DNA from: Immersiella caudata
Taxonomy: Eukaryota > Ascomycota > Sordariomycetes > Sordariales > Lasiosphaeriaceae
Assembly (NCBI GenBank): GCA_030512335.1
Contig: JAULSU010000001.1
Location: forward strand, 7,688,001 to 7,752,000
Reading direction: 5' to 3'
DNA length: 64,000 bases
This document shows positions 42,366-54,574 of the stretch, piece after piece. The translations under genes were made by a program, and so were the position numbers. The notes under the pieces are model-generated. The model saw only the letters and a list, made by a program, of their open reading frames with translations. It was not told the origin of the DNA and made no database searches. Within the stretch, counting starts at the first letter, position 1, and the number at the start of each line of letters is the position of its first letter.

Positions 42366-43005
42366 ATGTTTCCCGTCGCGGCATTCCTCTACTACTCCCT
42401 CCCCCACCTTCTCTTCGCCATCGCCTTCATCATGTGGAACGCAGAAAAGGCAGTTCGCCTGCTTCGCCAGGCAAAGAACGCCTTGCTCAGCGAACGCCAC
42501 GGCATCACGTCGTATTGGACTCGCTACTTCCTGAGCCCTCTCTCCAAGGTCCTAATGCCCTTGGAGTTTCTTCTTGGTAAGTCCCATCTCCGGGAGAACA
42601 AACGCTTGAACTAACACTCCCCAGTCAAGATCTACGACTACCTCAAGCCCAAGCCCAAGACCAAGGCCCAACCCAAGCCAACTCGCAAGACCCCGTCAGA
42701 TACGACCCGGTAAGGTTTCCCATGTCCCGCTTGCACCCACCGCTGCTAACACGACGCTCGTCTCCAGTTTATTTCGCTCCCAGATCCTTTACAGAGCTCA
42801 TATCGACAACCCCGAGGGCCCCCATACTCTGCCTCGCAGTCCCGGATATCTCTTGTTCAAGCCAGGAGAGATGCGACCCAGCACTGCTGTCGAGCGCCCC
42901 TTGTTTGGACAGCCCAACTGGGAGATGATTTTTGCTCGCAGCCCTTTCAGAGGGGAGGTTGAGGTTTCACAAACGGAGAGAACGCCCTCTGCTGAGCGGC
43001 ATTGA
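42366..43005 (+). CDS. Single-TM protein with basic linker (array member 5)
   Basis: Exons 42366..42576, 42625..42709 and 42768..43005 give 177 residues. Both introns are textbook: GTAAGT..GAACTAACAC..CCCAG (48 bp) and GTAAGG..GCTAACAC..TCCAG (58 bp). The second removes a TAA that would otherwise end the protein at residue 99. N-terminal membrane segment FLYYSLPHLLFAIAFIMW (about 7-24), an amphipathic basic helix, a Lys/Pro repeat linker (KPKPKTKAQPKPTRK) and a polar C-terminal part (LPRSPGYLLFKPGEMRPSTA, PNWEMIFARSPFRG). No family recognised. Its stop codon is 15 bp before a long GGGAGGT repeat. Confidence 0.65.
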
Positions 43006-43637
43006 GAGGTCGGGCCAGAGGGAGGTGGGAGGTGGGAGGTGGGAGGTGGGAGGTGGGAGGTGGGAGGTGGGAGGTGGGAGGTGGGAGGTGGGAGGTGGGA
43101 GGTGGGAGGTGGGAGGTGGGAGGTGGGAGCTGGGAGCTGGAAGTCGGTGGCTTGATTGGTGGAGCCGATGTTTGAGAGGTAGCCATGGCAGTTTCAGTGG
43201 TTTGGATTGTGAGGGGATGGGCTCTCTTTTGCAGGATATTTACGCCAATCGGGGATGGTGTAGCCCCAGTTCCTCGTTGTGAGGAGGCAAGGCTGCCCGG
43301 GATTTGTACGCGTAGTGGAGGTATAGGGCACAATATCGAGATTGCTCAATCACGTAAGTCTTGACGGCAGTCAAAACAGAAACCAAAATACCAATGTCAA
43401 AGGGGAAAAAAGTGCTTGAGGCAAAACTCGGTCGGTTTGCATCTATTTACCATTCTATCCGCGTGTCGGCCGAGCAAAGACAACGCAAATTCCAGGCCAA
43501 ATCAAGGCTAGCAGCCCCAGAAATAGCCAACTCGACGCTACCTAGCGCCAAGTCCCATATCCTCCCAAAACAAAGCGCATTTAGTCTCCAAAGATCCCAC
43601 GGCCCCGCGCTCTACTGCCACCATACCTTTATGCGCC
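43006..43637. other. 3' region with long GGGAGGT repeat
   Basis: Contains the repeat listed separately; the rest shows nothing recognisable. It also holds the 3' end region of the minus-strand giant gene. Confidence 0.5.
43020..43129 (+). repeat. GGGAGGT heptanucleotide tandem repeat, about 15 copies
   Basis: About 110 bp of near-perfect GGGAGGT units, then decayed GGGAGCT units. All G-runs are on the plus strand, so four-stranded (G-quadruplex) folding is possible in RNA or DNA. The unit length is not a multiple of three, so it is not coding in origin. Confidence 0.92.
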
Positions 43638-46600
43638 TTATCCCAAGAGAAACAGACCGCAGCAAGTAGCAAAGAGCACCGTCATCATGACCATAGCAGT
43701 ATCACCCGGTAATATGCCCCGTGGTGCACCTCCGCGAAGCCGGGTAGCCTCGGGGGCATTCTCGACTGTAGGGTCGGCAGTCATGTAGATGGGAGAGCCA
43801 TTGGCACCCGCAACCAGTTTGCCAGGCTTCTCCCGACCCGGGCCCTGCCCCCCGGCATCGTCTCCTGGATTTTGCTCCCCGGTATCGTCACCCGGGATCT
43901 GTTCTCCATCGTCAGAACCAGAGCTTTGTTCTCCATCGTCAGAACCAGAGTTTTGTTCTCCGTGATCAGAACCGGGGTTTTGTTCCCCGTTGTCCGAAGG
44001 CGGGTGCTTCTTTCCGCCTCCGGGCTTACCAGAGTCCCTCATCTTGATATGCATCATCATGGTCGGCGCCGCTGTTGAGTTCATGGCAGTAGTAGTCGGA
44101 GCACAGACAGGCGTACTAAGAAGGGACGCCCAGTATTCACACATGTCTGCATCCGAAGGGCCGGTTGGTGACGAGATGGCGGTATTGGCCGGACCACAGA
44201 CAGGCCTACCAAAAAGGGAGGACCAGTATTCACACATATCCTCATCCGAGGGGGCCGACGATGCCCGGACAGACTTGGTCATGGAAATGATATTGGGGAA
44301 GTTCGGTGGGCTGGTGATCCGAGTTGGTGCGGCGCCTGCACTCTCCGTCTGTGCAACGACAAGGCTCGACCCGCGAGTGAGGCTGTCAGTGCTGTGCGTC
44401 GGTATTGGTACTGCCGGTTTGGAAAAGCTCATCGAAATGAAAGTGGACATTGTGCTACTCCTATGCCAAGGCTGCCCAGTCACAATTATGAGGCTTGAGG
44501 AGTCGTCGGAATTCTCGGTTGGTTCAAGGTCGAAAGACTCTGTAAAGTCAATATGAACGGAAGATACCGTAACGACGCTGGGAGGGCGACGGGTGGTAAT
44601 GGCTCCGCTGCTTGACGACTGTCGAGGATTCTCAGTGGGATCAGAGCTTGAGGGCGAAGCCAACTCTGTAGTAGGCTCCCAGAATGAGGTTCCTCCCCAG
44701 TTCTGCGAGCGACTCTGGGTGGATTCCGCGAGTGAGAGACCGGAGTCGTTCGATACAGGGGTGTCAGAACGTGGGGCTGATCTCGAGACGGGCTCATCCC
44801 GCGCAGTATCGAGGTCATCGCGACTGGGACCAATGGCCACAGCCGTCGAAGCAAACAGCGCAATAACAAGAGCGAGAACACTAGGCTTGAACCTTGGAGC
44901 TGCGCTTGTTGGGCGCGCAGACGTTGCGCTGGCCGTGGCTTCACCTTGAGTCGTCGCCGTCTCGGTTACAGTTCTTGTTCTTAGTATTGACACGCTGGTT
45001 TCCGTCAACAGGGGAGGCGCTGTCGGGGCCGCTGCCGGCTCGGAAAACGCCTCAATGCCCAACCCTTCCAGATTGGAAGGCTGAAGAGCAGCCGCAACGG
45101 AGAAGAGCAGCGCAAAAACAAACGCAAGGAGGCCGGGCTTGAAATGCGGGGCTGCGCCACTCGTAGTTGGCTCCGAAGACGGCTCGGTCTCGGCATCTGA
45201 AGACTCTGTCGAGAAAGGTGCCGACGTTATTGCGGCATATGTCATTTCGCTAGTTATGCTCCCCGTTGCGTTGCTGAAGTTGGAGGATGAGTTGAGGCTC
45301 GTAGATGCAGGCGGTGGGTTAGAGATGACCACAGGAGGAGTCGAGATACTCGTCGCCGGGTGCGTGGGGCTTGTGAGCGTGTCGACAACGCTTTTCGACG
45401 TCTCAGTCGACGTCTCGACAGGATCCGAGGTAGCCCCACGGTTTGTCATTTGACTACTTCGAACAGGCCCAGGTCCCAATACTGGTGTACCTGTGTGTGG
45501 GTCTTTGGCAGTCGACTTACTTGGCGGAGTAGGTGTAACTGTGACATCTTTAGTCGTCGTCTTAGTGATCGTAACCGTCTCGACCCCGTGGTCATCTGTT
45601 GTTTTGGCGACAGTGGAGTGTTCCTGTGAAGTTGGCAGGGTGCCAGACGTGCTGGATATCGGTTCGTCCTCACAGTAGTCTCCATCGTCACTAGTTGCAG
45701 TGGTTGTCGAAGTCAGGGTATCCGTGAGGATTGTCGATGCCGAAGTGGCAGTACTCATACCCTCGGGCATCATATTCGCTCCTTGATCGAGGTCTCCTGT
45801 CGCCGTAGTCATAGTCTCAATGACGCCAGTTGTCTCCTCCTCACAATAATTTTCGTCACCGCCAACAACAGGGCCGGGCTGTCCAGGTCCAGCCATGGCA
45901 GTAAGCGATGGCCTTACGTCGCTAGTGACCCCCGTGCTGCTATCCGGCCGAAGTGCCATCGTTATCGACATCAAGAATGCAACCACGAGCCCAATCACTC
46001 CCGGTCTCAATCTTGATCCGGCGCTGGGTTGAGTTGAGGAACAAGGCAAGGTCTGCGTCACCGTCCCACCATTCTCGGTAACGACCGTCTGCGGAGCTTC
46101 ACAATCTGCACCGGGCCTCTTGGTGGTAGTTTTTGTGTGCGTGTCAGAAGGCTTAGCCGCCGCGACCTCCCCTTCTCCCACAAAGCCGACAGAGGGAGCA
46201 AGCGTTGGCACCACTTGCGAGTCGGCGGTGGCCCTTATTCTGATCGCCGGAGACGCCACCCCGGTGTTGATTCCATCGGTTTTTGCTTTCGTCGGAAGCT
46301 GGAGCGCCATTGCTGCGGAAGCCAACAAAGCGGCGACCACCGCCACGTTTCCTGGCCTCGAGTTGGAGGTTGCCCCAGACTTGGCACCTCCGACTACAAG
46401 TGGTAATGCCCCCCCTCTACCTCCTTCACTTCCACTTCTACCTCCTCCATGTCCTCCGCCTCCTCCATGTCCCCCTCCCCCTCCTCCTCCCTTCTTGTCA
46501 CCAAGTCCAAAATCTTCCGGTGGATTGGAGCTTTGGGTTGCCGATATGGGTAAGCCGGATGTCGCTCTCCTCCCCATGGTCGGAGCAGGGGACGCAGTAT

Positions 46601-47269
46601 CGCTAGCAGTTTTGCCCGGAAGTTGGGCAGCCATAGTTACAGACGCTAACAAGGCGACGAGGACCAAAATCCTTCCTGGCCTCAGTCCTGATGCTGCACT
46701 CGTAATACCGGTGGGCGGCGGGATAAGCACGAATGTCCTTGTGCCGGCGATGGTGGTAACGCCTCTGTGTTCACACCCATCACTCTGGTAGTAAGTATCA
46801 GCTATTGATCCATGATATTCTTGGATATACGAGAAGTGACTCCTCCTCTTCCGGGACAACAGGATATAAGGATAGAAGAGGCAGGAATACGACTTACCCA
46901 TGTCATTGCGCTGTGCCTTGGCGCGGATGTAGTTGTGTTGTCTGTTGTATTGTACCGTCGATGAAGCTTTCCGGGCATGAGAAGAGGCCGTGAGGTGGGC
47001 GAGAGGTCATGATGAACTGCGCTGATCTCGGTCACTGTGACCGTTGGAGACACAAGTATGATGGTGCTTCCCGGGTGCAAGTTGGCGGACTGCACGGCTG
47101 GAGTGGCGGGAGCGAGGGTTGAGGTCTTCTGAGCGGGACGAGCATCCGCGGAGTGACTCCGCGGAGAAGCTGCCGTACCTGCCACGCAAGTAGCGATTGC
47201 AACACCGACTACAATCGCAACCCAAATCATAAGACAATCCCACAGGTATGGCCTTCTGGATCTTGCCAT
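43638..47269 (-). CDS. Large Ser/Thr-rich protein with five repeated hydrophobic segments and C-terminal anchor
   Basis: Exons 46898..47269 and 43638..46784 give 1172 residues. The 113-bp intron runs GTAAGT..CTACCAG, phase 0. The N-terminus has a membrane segment or signal anchor (MIWVAIVVGVAIATCVAG). Five similar segments follow at about residues 159, 267, 384, 673 and 757, pattern [RK]-P-[GS]-then 8-10 hydrophobics-S-x3-A-[LI], for example RPGNVAVVAALLASAAMALQ and KPGLLAFVFALLFSVAAALQ. Each resembles a signal-peptide core with its cleavage box. Between them lie mucin-like Ser/Thr/Pro stretches and a Gly/His-rich run. Near the end two units with DMCEYW and PVC, then acidic GEQNPGSD-type octads, then a C-terminal hydrophobic tail preceded by small residues (GPI- or TM-like). 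No family recognised. Probably at the cell surface or in the secretory system; topology unknown. Confidence 0.7.
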
Positions 47270-49654
47270 TTTGGGCAGTTGAGAGTTCGACCAGCCGAGA
47301 TGAGCACCCTGATGCCTCGTAGAGCCGTTGTTGTCTAAGGGTTGGAAAGCGCCGTGCGGTAATTCGCCCCCAATGTGAATACCGACAAGATAAGGGACTC
47401 TTCGGCGGGAGATGGGTAGGTCGGTTCAAGTCGGACTCCGCGTACAGGGGCAAGTGGTCCTCTCAACTAGCACCGCGCTGATTGAATCTGCCGTGGCTGA
47501 GCGGAATGTACAACAGGTCAAAGGCGCGTTTGGCGAGGGCAACTAGGAGGCGGAGGCGAAGGCTCGAAGCTCCCGCCCCAGGAATGGAGAGAGCAGCTAA
47601 CCACTGACCGAGTTGATATCTCTCGGGGCAGTATCCTGCTGGAAGCCCTGGAATGAAGTGTGATCTGAAAAACCGAAATGCTGGAAGGCGCGAGGTATAC
47701 GCCGCAGAATGAGGTTTAGATATTTGGGAAGCGAGATGTTTGAAGGAGAAACGGTAAGCCTGGGAGATGGAGCACCGGGAATTTATAACAGAGTCAGCAG
47801 CGCTCAAACTCCGAGCAACAATTCTCGCCTGGTCAGGAGGGCCATCGAGGCCTTGGGACGATGTGAGTGAACAGCGAAACAAGTCGGGCCATGCGCACCG
47901 GTGCGGCAGTGAAGGGGACTTAGCGCTCTGCGTTTGGTCCACCTCAAGGTGCAGCATCGTCGTTCGGATGGAGAGGATCCAGCGACGGGCGTAGAGCAAA
48001 GGCTGGCAATGTTTCGCTTCGGACCTGCCGACGACAGCCCTGGCAGATTCGCTTCCGGAATCGCAGTGAAATCACATCTTGTACCATTCAAGTCAACCGG
48101 GGGGATCCTCTATAGGCTTGAGCTTGAATTTAGGTTGTTCTGCTCTGCAGGTAGCCCCTTCCCTCAATCAACTGCCGCGGGTGACGCAGCTACTCGAGCT
48201 CATCTCGCCCACGGCAACACCCTCCAGTGAATCTGTCCGGCCACGTCACCCCGATCTCCTATCTATTTCGCCCCAAAGATCCGTCCCTCAGGAGTCAGAT
48301 CATGGCTGAGTGAGTGGTCAGAATAAGATACATCCATCGGCCAGGTAATCGTCCTGGCCGTCGGAACCCCGGCTGCCGACTTTCTGGCGTGAGTCACCAC
48401 CGTGCGCTGAGATTTCTGGCGCTGAGCTGGCTCTATCACCTTTTCTCCCTCGATTTGTCGACTCTTGGCTCACAGCCTGCGTACCCGAATCCCTGCGATC
48501 CGGTTGAGCGCGTCCCTGAGGAGCGGTTTGGGGATGATCGTGGCCTGCCTTTTCGGCGGCGGCCTCTGTGGTCAGCGCCATGATGATATCAATGGTGGAT
48601 AGTTCAGAAGATGACGTGTTATCCATTTCGCATCAATAGAAGTCTGTTGAAGGGCGAAAGTGGTTCCTCCACTAGCAGGCAGGGCGACGGTGCCGCCTTT
48701 GTCTCGGAATCATATTCCGTAAATGCAGCACATTCCGCAAGCACCACAAAGAATGAATGCAAATGGGCCACCATTGTGCTTTGTCTTGGACCTCATGTGT
48801 CTGCTGAGGCGGCAAAATTATCCTCTTCCTTCGTTAAAGGCTACCACGCAAGATGATATCATCACCCACCCGGCCAGTCGCGCTGCTCGCTAGGTACCCT
48901 TCTACGGGACCGTCGATACTCAACTGGGAGAAGTTTGGTCAGGTCCCGGAAATGACAGCTTTACCAACATCCCAAGGCCAGGTAGATGGAGGCATGGTGG
49001 CCACTCTGTGTAAGCATTTTTGGAGGCTTACGCCACGGCTCCTCTCGCGCATGCGGCCCGAACCCATCACGGTCTGGGCCTCGGATACTCAACTTTATCA
49101 GCACCGCTCTACCCCATTTGACTTACCCCATTCAGTGTAATGCTTCCAGCGCTTTCTCACTCTCACGGCGTGAATGGGTTGGAAGACACAACGTCTAGGG
49201 GATCACGATGGGTAGAACAGACGTAGCTCGAATTCCTGCGAAGAGTGACTATAGGGAAAGTCCGTCACACCAAGATGCCCCGCTCCTTCCGTGCCCGTCC
49301 AGCTTCTCATCCCATCATAGAGCGCGACCGAGGTCGACGCGCCCCGCGTCATCGAGGGCAAGCCCGGCCCGCAGTCCTCATCCACCAAGTGATACGCATC
49401 ACACAACACAAACTTGCACATGCCAATTTCCCTCAGGTCACTCAAACCTTGTCGGTCGCTACCTAAACACCAAGCATATCTCGCCCCGATTTTGCGTCTT
49501 GGACTGCTCTAGCTTGTCGTCGTGCTCTTCGTCCAATCGGCCAGCGCAAGGACCCGGTCGAGTTGCGGCGGCTTCGCGCGCCTTCCTGGAGGATTGTTGC
49601 TTGCATACCTAGTTCCGTGCCGGTTCCGCTATTTCGCACCATCATTCCGCCAGT
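47270..49654. other. Long intergenic stretch
   Basis: No recognisable gene. Open frames with an ATG exist (for example 48318-48626 minus, 102 residues, polar and low-complexity; 47463-47999 minus), but none has a motif, domain or supporting splice structure. Confidence 0.4.
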
Positions 49655-52157
49655 ATGAAGGTACTCACGATTTTGCTCGCGGGAGCGTCCGCGACCCGGG
49701 CCGCGTTCTGGATGGAGGAGATCCGGCACCACGGAATCTCCCCCTTCAACCCAAACAAGAGCTACACCGTCTTCAGAAACGTTCGCGACTTTGGCGCCAA
49801 GGGTGATGGAGGTCAGTATTCCCTTTTGCTGCAAAGCGCGAAACTGACCCAGGCTAGTCACCGACGATACCGCCGCCATCAATGCGGCCATCAGCTCGGG
49901 CAACCGGTGCATCGCCTACGAATGCGTCGGCACGACCACGACACCCGCCGTTGTGTACATTCCCGCCGGAACCTATCTCATCAGCAGCTCCATCATCAAC
50001 TACTACTACACGCAGATCATTGGCGACCCTAATGACATGCCCGTCATCAAGGGTTCTCCTGCCTTCAAGTCGCCCACCATCGGACTCCTCGAGGGAGACA
50101 AGTACATGGACAATGGCCGCCTCTCCTTCGTCAGCACCAACGTCTTCTATCGGCAGGTCCGCAACCTCGTTTTCGACACCACTGATATCCCTGGAGAGGT
50201 TGCTGCCATCCACTGGCCTTCCTCGCAAGCCACATCCATCCAAAACTGCGTGTTCCATCTGTCGACTCGGCCCGAAGACACCCACACTGGCATTTTCATG
50301 GAGGAAGGAAGCGGTGGGCTACTGACAGACTTGACCTTTGTTGGTGGAAAGTATGGCGCCCAGTTCGGCAACCAACAGTACACGACGCGGAATCTCACAT
50401 TCTTCGGCGCCGAGACCGCCATCATGCAGATTTGGAACTGGGGCTGGACGTACAAGAGCATCAGCATTATCAACTGCCAGGTTGGAATCAACATGTCATC
50501 AGAGAGCGTGGGATCCGCTACATTACTTGACAGCCAGTTCATCAACGTCCCAGTCGCTGTGGTGACAGGACACGACCCGAGCAACAGCACCAGCAGGGGC
50601 TCATTAGTGCTTGAAAATGTCATGTACACCCATGTTCCCGTTGTGCTGCAAGGACTTCACGGCCGATCCTTGCTGCTGGGAGACCCCGTGGGAGTTGTCT
50701 ACGATGGCGGATATGCAACGGTAAGTGCGTGTTCCAGCGCTACAAGGCCTCGCTAACAGATCTAGGGAAATCTGTATGCGCCCCATGGTCCTACTCCGAT
50801 GCAGGGACGCGATGAGTCTTACTTCCGCAAGCCGTCAACCCTCAAGCTCGGTTATGTTTACTACGAGCGGTCCAAGCCCCAGTACGAGTCGTATCCCGCA
50901 TCCGCGTTCCTCTCTGCACGGGAGCACGGGGCCGCTGGCGATGGCGTGACAGATGATACAGCAGCTCTCAACGCTCTCTTCAAGGCGGTTGCAGCGGCGA
51001 ACTTCTCGGCAGTCGCATTCCTGGATGCTGGATACTATCTCGTCACTGACACCATCTACGTTCCCGCCGGTGCGCTTATTGTTGGCGAGCCTCTCGCGGC
51101 CGTCATTCTTGGCACTGGGGCAAAGTTTTCAGACATGAACAATCCCCATCCGGTGGTGATGGTCGGTATGCCGGGCGAGACTGGTCTCACCGAGATGAGC
51201 GATGTCATCGTTTCCACGAAGGGCGCCGCAGCCGGTGCACTCTTAATCCAGTACAACCTCAACACCCCAGCAGACCCTGAGACCTGCTCTGAGGACCTAC
51301 CACCCTCGGGCTTGTGGGACGTTCACACTCGCATTGGTGGTTTCGCGGGCTCAGATTTGCAGGTTGCTCACTGCCCGATTACCCCCCATGTTCCGAACCA
51401 CATCGACGCGGCGTGCATCGGTGCGCATACCAGCATGCACATCACGCCGTCGGCAGGGAACTTGTACATGGAGAACAACTGGCTCTGGGTTGCAGACCAC
51501 GACATTGAAGATTTCAACATGACTCGGATCACCGTCTACGCAGGCCGAGGCCTGCTCATTGAAGCCAGCAGAGTCTGGTTGGTTGCGACGTCGGTTGAGC
51601 ACCATACTCTTTACCAGTACCAGCTTGTCAACGCATCCGACATCTGGATGGGACAGATCCAGACAGAGACTCCATACTACCAGCCCAACCCCCCCGCGCC
51701 ATTTCCCTTCACGGACCGGAGCGAAGTCTACTACGATCCAGACTTCGACAAGGACTGCCTCCACAACCCATACAATCTCGATTATCACAACGGCACTCAA
51801 ACTCTGGCTCTCGCCGGGAGCCCGCCATGCGCGATGGCCTGGGGACTGCGAATTCTGAGCTCGGAGAACGTTCTCGTCTTTGGCGCGGGGCTGTATAGTT
51901 TCTTCAACAACTATGCGACGAACTGCAGTCAGGCTACGACAGGCGAGAACTGCCAGGCACGCATTTTCTCCATTGGCGCAACGACAGAGGGCGAGATGGC
52001 TTCTGCTGGGAAGGTTGGGGATCTTTCGACGGTACAGATTTACAATCTCAACACGATCGGCACCGTGAGCATGGTCACGCGCCAGGGCTCTGATATGGCG
52101 ATGTGGGTTGACAACTTTGTCAACTTTGCGAGCACGCTGGCGGTGTTTCGGTTTTGA
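49655..52157 (+). CDS. GH55 exo-/endo-beta-1,3-glucanase
   Basis: Exons 49655..49811, 49858..50720 and 50766..52157 give 803 residues. Introns of 46 bp (GTCAGT..GCTAG) and 45 bp (GTAAGT, CGCTAACAG, TCTAG). A short secretion signal (KVLTILLAGASATRA) precedes two tandem right-handed beta-helix (pectate-lyase-3-like) domains. Each opens with the same motif: RDFGAKGDGVTDDTAAINAA (about 44) and HGAAGDGVTDDTAALNA (about 394). The rest reads as GH55: SIQNCVFHLSTRPEDTHTGIFMEEGSGG, MENNWLWVADHDIED and SVEHHTLYQYQL. Secreted enzyme acting on beta-1,3-glucan of fungal or algal walls or callose. Several N-glycosylation sites. Length and twin-domain layout are normal for the family; looks intact. Confidence 0.93.
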
Positions 52158-54259
52158 GTAAGCCTGAAGCTGGCTTGATACTGACACCTTGGTATGAATT
52201 TATATCTCAAGACAAGTATTTTGGGCGCCGGATCTCAGCTGGCAAGTTTTGATGACGGTTCTGTCTTGGAATGTAGGAGTTTAGATACTTGACGTATTTG
52301 TAGGCGGACCGGATTCAGGGTCTGAGACAGTTTCGGGAGGCCACACCGCGAATTGCGGTGCCACGTAGCTGGCTGAAACTTGGCGCGGCGAGACTGCTCA
52401 GCTATTGCAATATCTCGAGGAGATGATGTCAATTGATACCCTCTTTTATCCGTAATTGTTCCGCTCCCGTCAATACTTTTTTGGTGGCATTTCGGGCTTT
52501 GATGTGGCTGGCGGAGCTGGCTGACCTCAGCTTCTGCGCTTGATGATCGATCTCGGTAGACTGCCGAGACCCCACACAGCCCCACACACACCACCAACCC
52601 TGTCTTGGCACGTGCTTGGCAGGGTTAGGTGAGGGGCTTCAGCGCTCAGGGCACACCCAAGTGGGTCGATCCACTGAGGGCTTGACCCACTCACTGTGAG
52701 AATCCCTTGAAACGCACCAACGGACGAACCTTCCAGGGCTTCGAAGCGCAAAAGCCACCTAGAGCTGGGGTGAGACAGGCGGCAGCAGGCGCAGCACCCG
52801 ACAGGGCACGCCAAAGCTAAATGACGTGATCCCGTCGCGCGATGCGCTGCGGCTGTCAAAAAGCAACGACCTTCTTCAACGTCCAGGATAGGTTTCACAA
52901 GCCGAATGGGATGGAGTGAAGCGATATCTCTAGTGTCATTCAAGGTTCGGGTGCGACATTATGCGACGACTAAAGAATTTTTGTGGTGCGGCTGCGACGT
53001 TCGAGGGCGAGGGTTCCATCTGGATTGCAACCACACCTTCGCCCAACGGGACAGGAGGCTCTTGCATCGGCATCCAATTGTGCTGTGCCGCTGCAGATCG
53101 ATCGCGCGGGTTCGGCAGCTGCACTCATGGTTGAGTAAAAGTGGATTCGAGATGTTGAAAAAGGATCAGCCTTTTGCCGCTCTTTCACTTTCATGACATG
53201 TCGCTGAATGCGATCAGTTCAGACGAAATCTTAATTTGCGACCAATATTTACAGTACAAGTTGCTCGCCAAGGCAAAGCAACGAAAGCCAACTGGCAATC
53301 TCAGAAATGCAGAGAAATAGCAAAAAAAAAACAAAAAAACAATGCGCCCTTCGCTTCGTCGGTCATGATCATCTCTCACGAACAAGTACAACGATTTCCC
53401 AACCAAACAGGGTATCGACAACTGAACACGGCGGAGAAAAAGAAGTTGAAGGGTAATAAAGGTTGTAAAGGTATCTCCCCCTGACCGTCCCCGACCACGT
53501 CTCTCATCTCATTCCCATCATCAAGCATTCCCATTCCTCCTCTTCCCCTTGAACTCAAGAATGTTCCAGGTTAAATCCCGCGTAACCATCAAGCCATCCT
53601 CCCAGAATATGTCGAAGAAGTTAATTGGTGAAGTAGAAAAGATCTATCGAGATCTAATTTTTTCCTCCCCATAGAAGCCCAGCCGGTAAGGTTTAAGAAC
53701 CCCAACAAAACGCCTTCCACGCGGATCTTCCCCATCATGGTGGTGAAGCAGTAAACATGAAGGTGGAAGAAAGCGATGGGTATCAAGGTATGTCGTGTAG
53801 CAGACCGCAAGCGGCCGCGAAAAGACGAGGGAGACCCGGGCGAAGCTCTTGGCTGCGAAGCGTGTTTGTGCCGGTAGGACGAAGTGAATAAAGGTAAAAG
53901 AGATCCAGTTGAGTTTCATGAGGGACCTAACGGCAGCGGGCAAACACTGCCTCGGGCCGTCTGAACCTGGGGACAAGAATTAAGGGTCGCGATCAATGAA
54001 AGAAGGGGCTCGCGCCGAAGTCGAGGCGGACGTCAGTCGATCCATGTCGTCCGTCCCCAGCCTCGTCCCCCGTAAGCAATGTCGTTGCCTCATGGTAGAA
54101 TGCTGAACCCAAAAAATGAAGATGCTCTCGCCGTTTTTTGTTCGTTGACAAATGAAATGGTGGGATGATGCTCGCATCGTAGATCTCGGTTTGGCAGTGG
54201 TCCGTTATCGTCCTCCCTCAACTCCCCATCCTCCAACGAGCGCGAACGACGCGCCGCAC
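52158..54259. other. Long intergenic stretch
   Basis: No recognisable gene on either strand. A-rich runs occur near 53323-53340. Short open frames lack motifs. Confidence 0.45.
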
Positions 54260-54574
54260 CTAGAGGAAAGCTGCGACGACGACACCCGCGATAGCGATGA
54301 TGGCGACGTTGGACGAGCCGAGGGCCGAGGCAGCGCCGGTGGGGATGGAGCTAGCAGCGGTGGTAACCTTGTTGGTGGGTGCCCCAGTGGTGAAGGTCGC
54401 GGTGCCGTTCTTAGCGGTCACGGTCTCGATGGCGGCACGCTCTAGGGTAACGGTCTGGGTGAGTGTGACATAGCTGGTGAGGGTAGTAGTGGTGAAGTCG
54501 TCGGCACCCTCAGGAGGGGCAGCGACTGCCACGAGTGGCAGAAGCAGTGCGGTGACTATCGTCGAGAGTTGCAT
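54260..54574 (-). CDS. Small GPI-anchored-type surface protein
   Basis: 104 residues, ATG at 54572-54574. A clear signal peptide (STIVTALLLPLVAVAA) comes first. The middle is Thr/Ser-rich, likely O-glycosylated (TTTTLTSYVTLTQTVTLE, ATFTTGAPTNKV). The C-terminus has small residues (GAASALGSSN) then a hydrophobic tail (VAIIAIAGVVVAAFL) with nothing after it, the classical GPI-attachment layout. Such proteins are common on fungal membranes and walls; no enzymatic function expected. No intron. Confidence 0.75.
   Translation of the reverse strand: MQLSTIVTALLLPLVAVAAPPEGADDFTTTTLTSYVTLTQTVTLERAAIETVTAKNGTATFTTGAPTNKVTTAASSIPTGAASALGSSNVAIIAIAGVVVAAFL

Noticed and set aside
43020..43129. CRISPR-like array
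   Set aside because: Units are 7 bp with no spacers; a simple microsatellite in a eukaryote.
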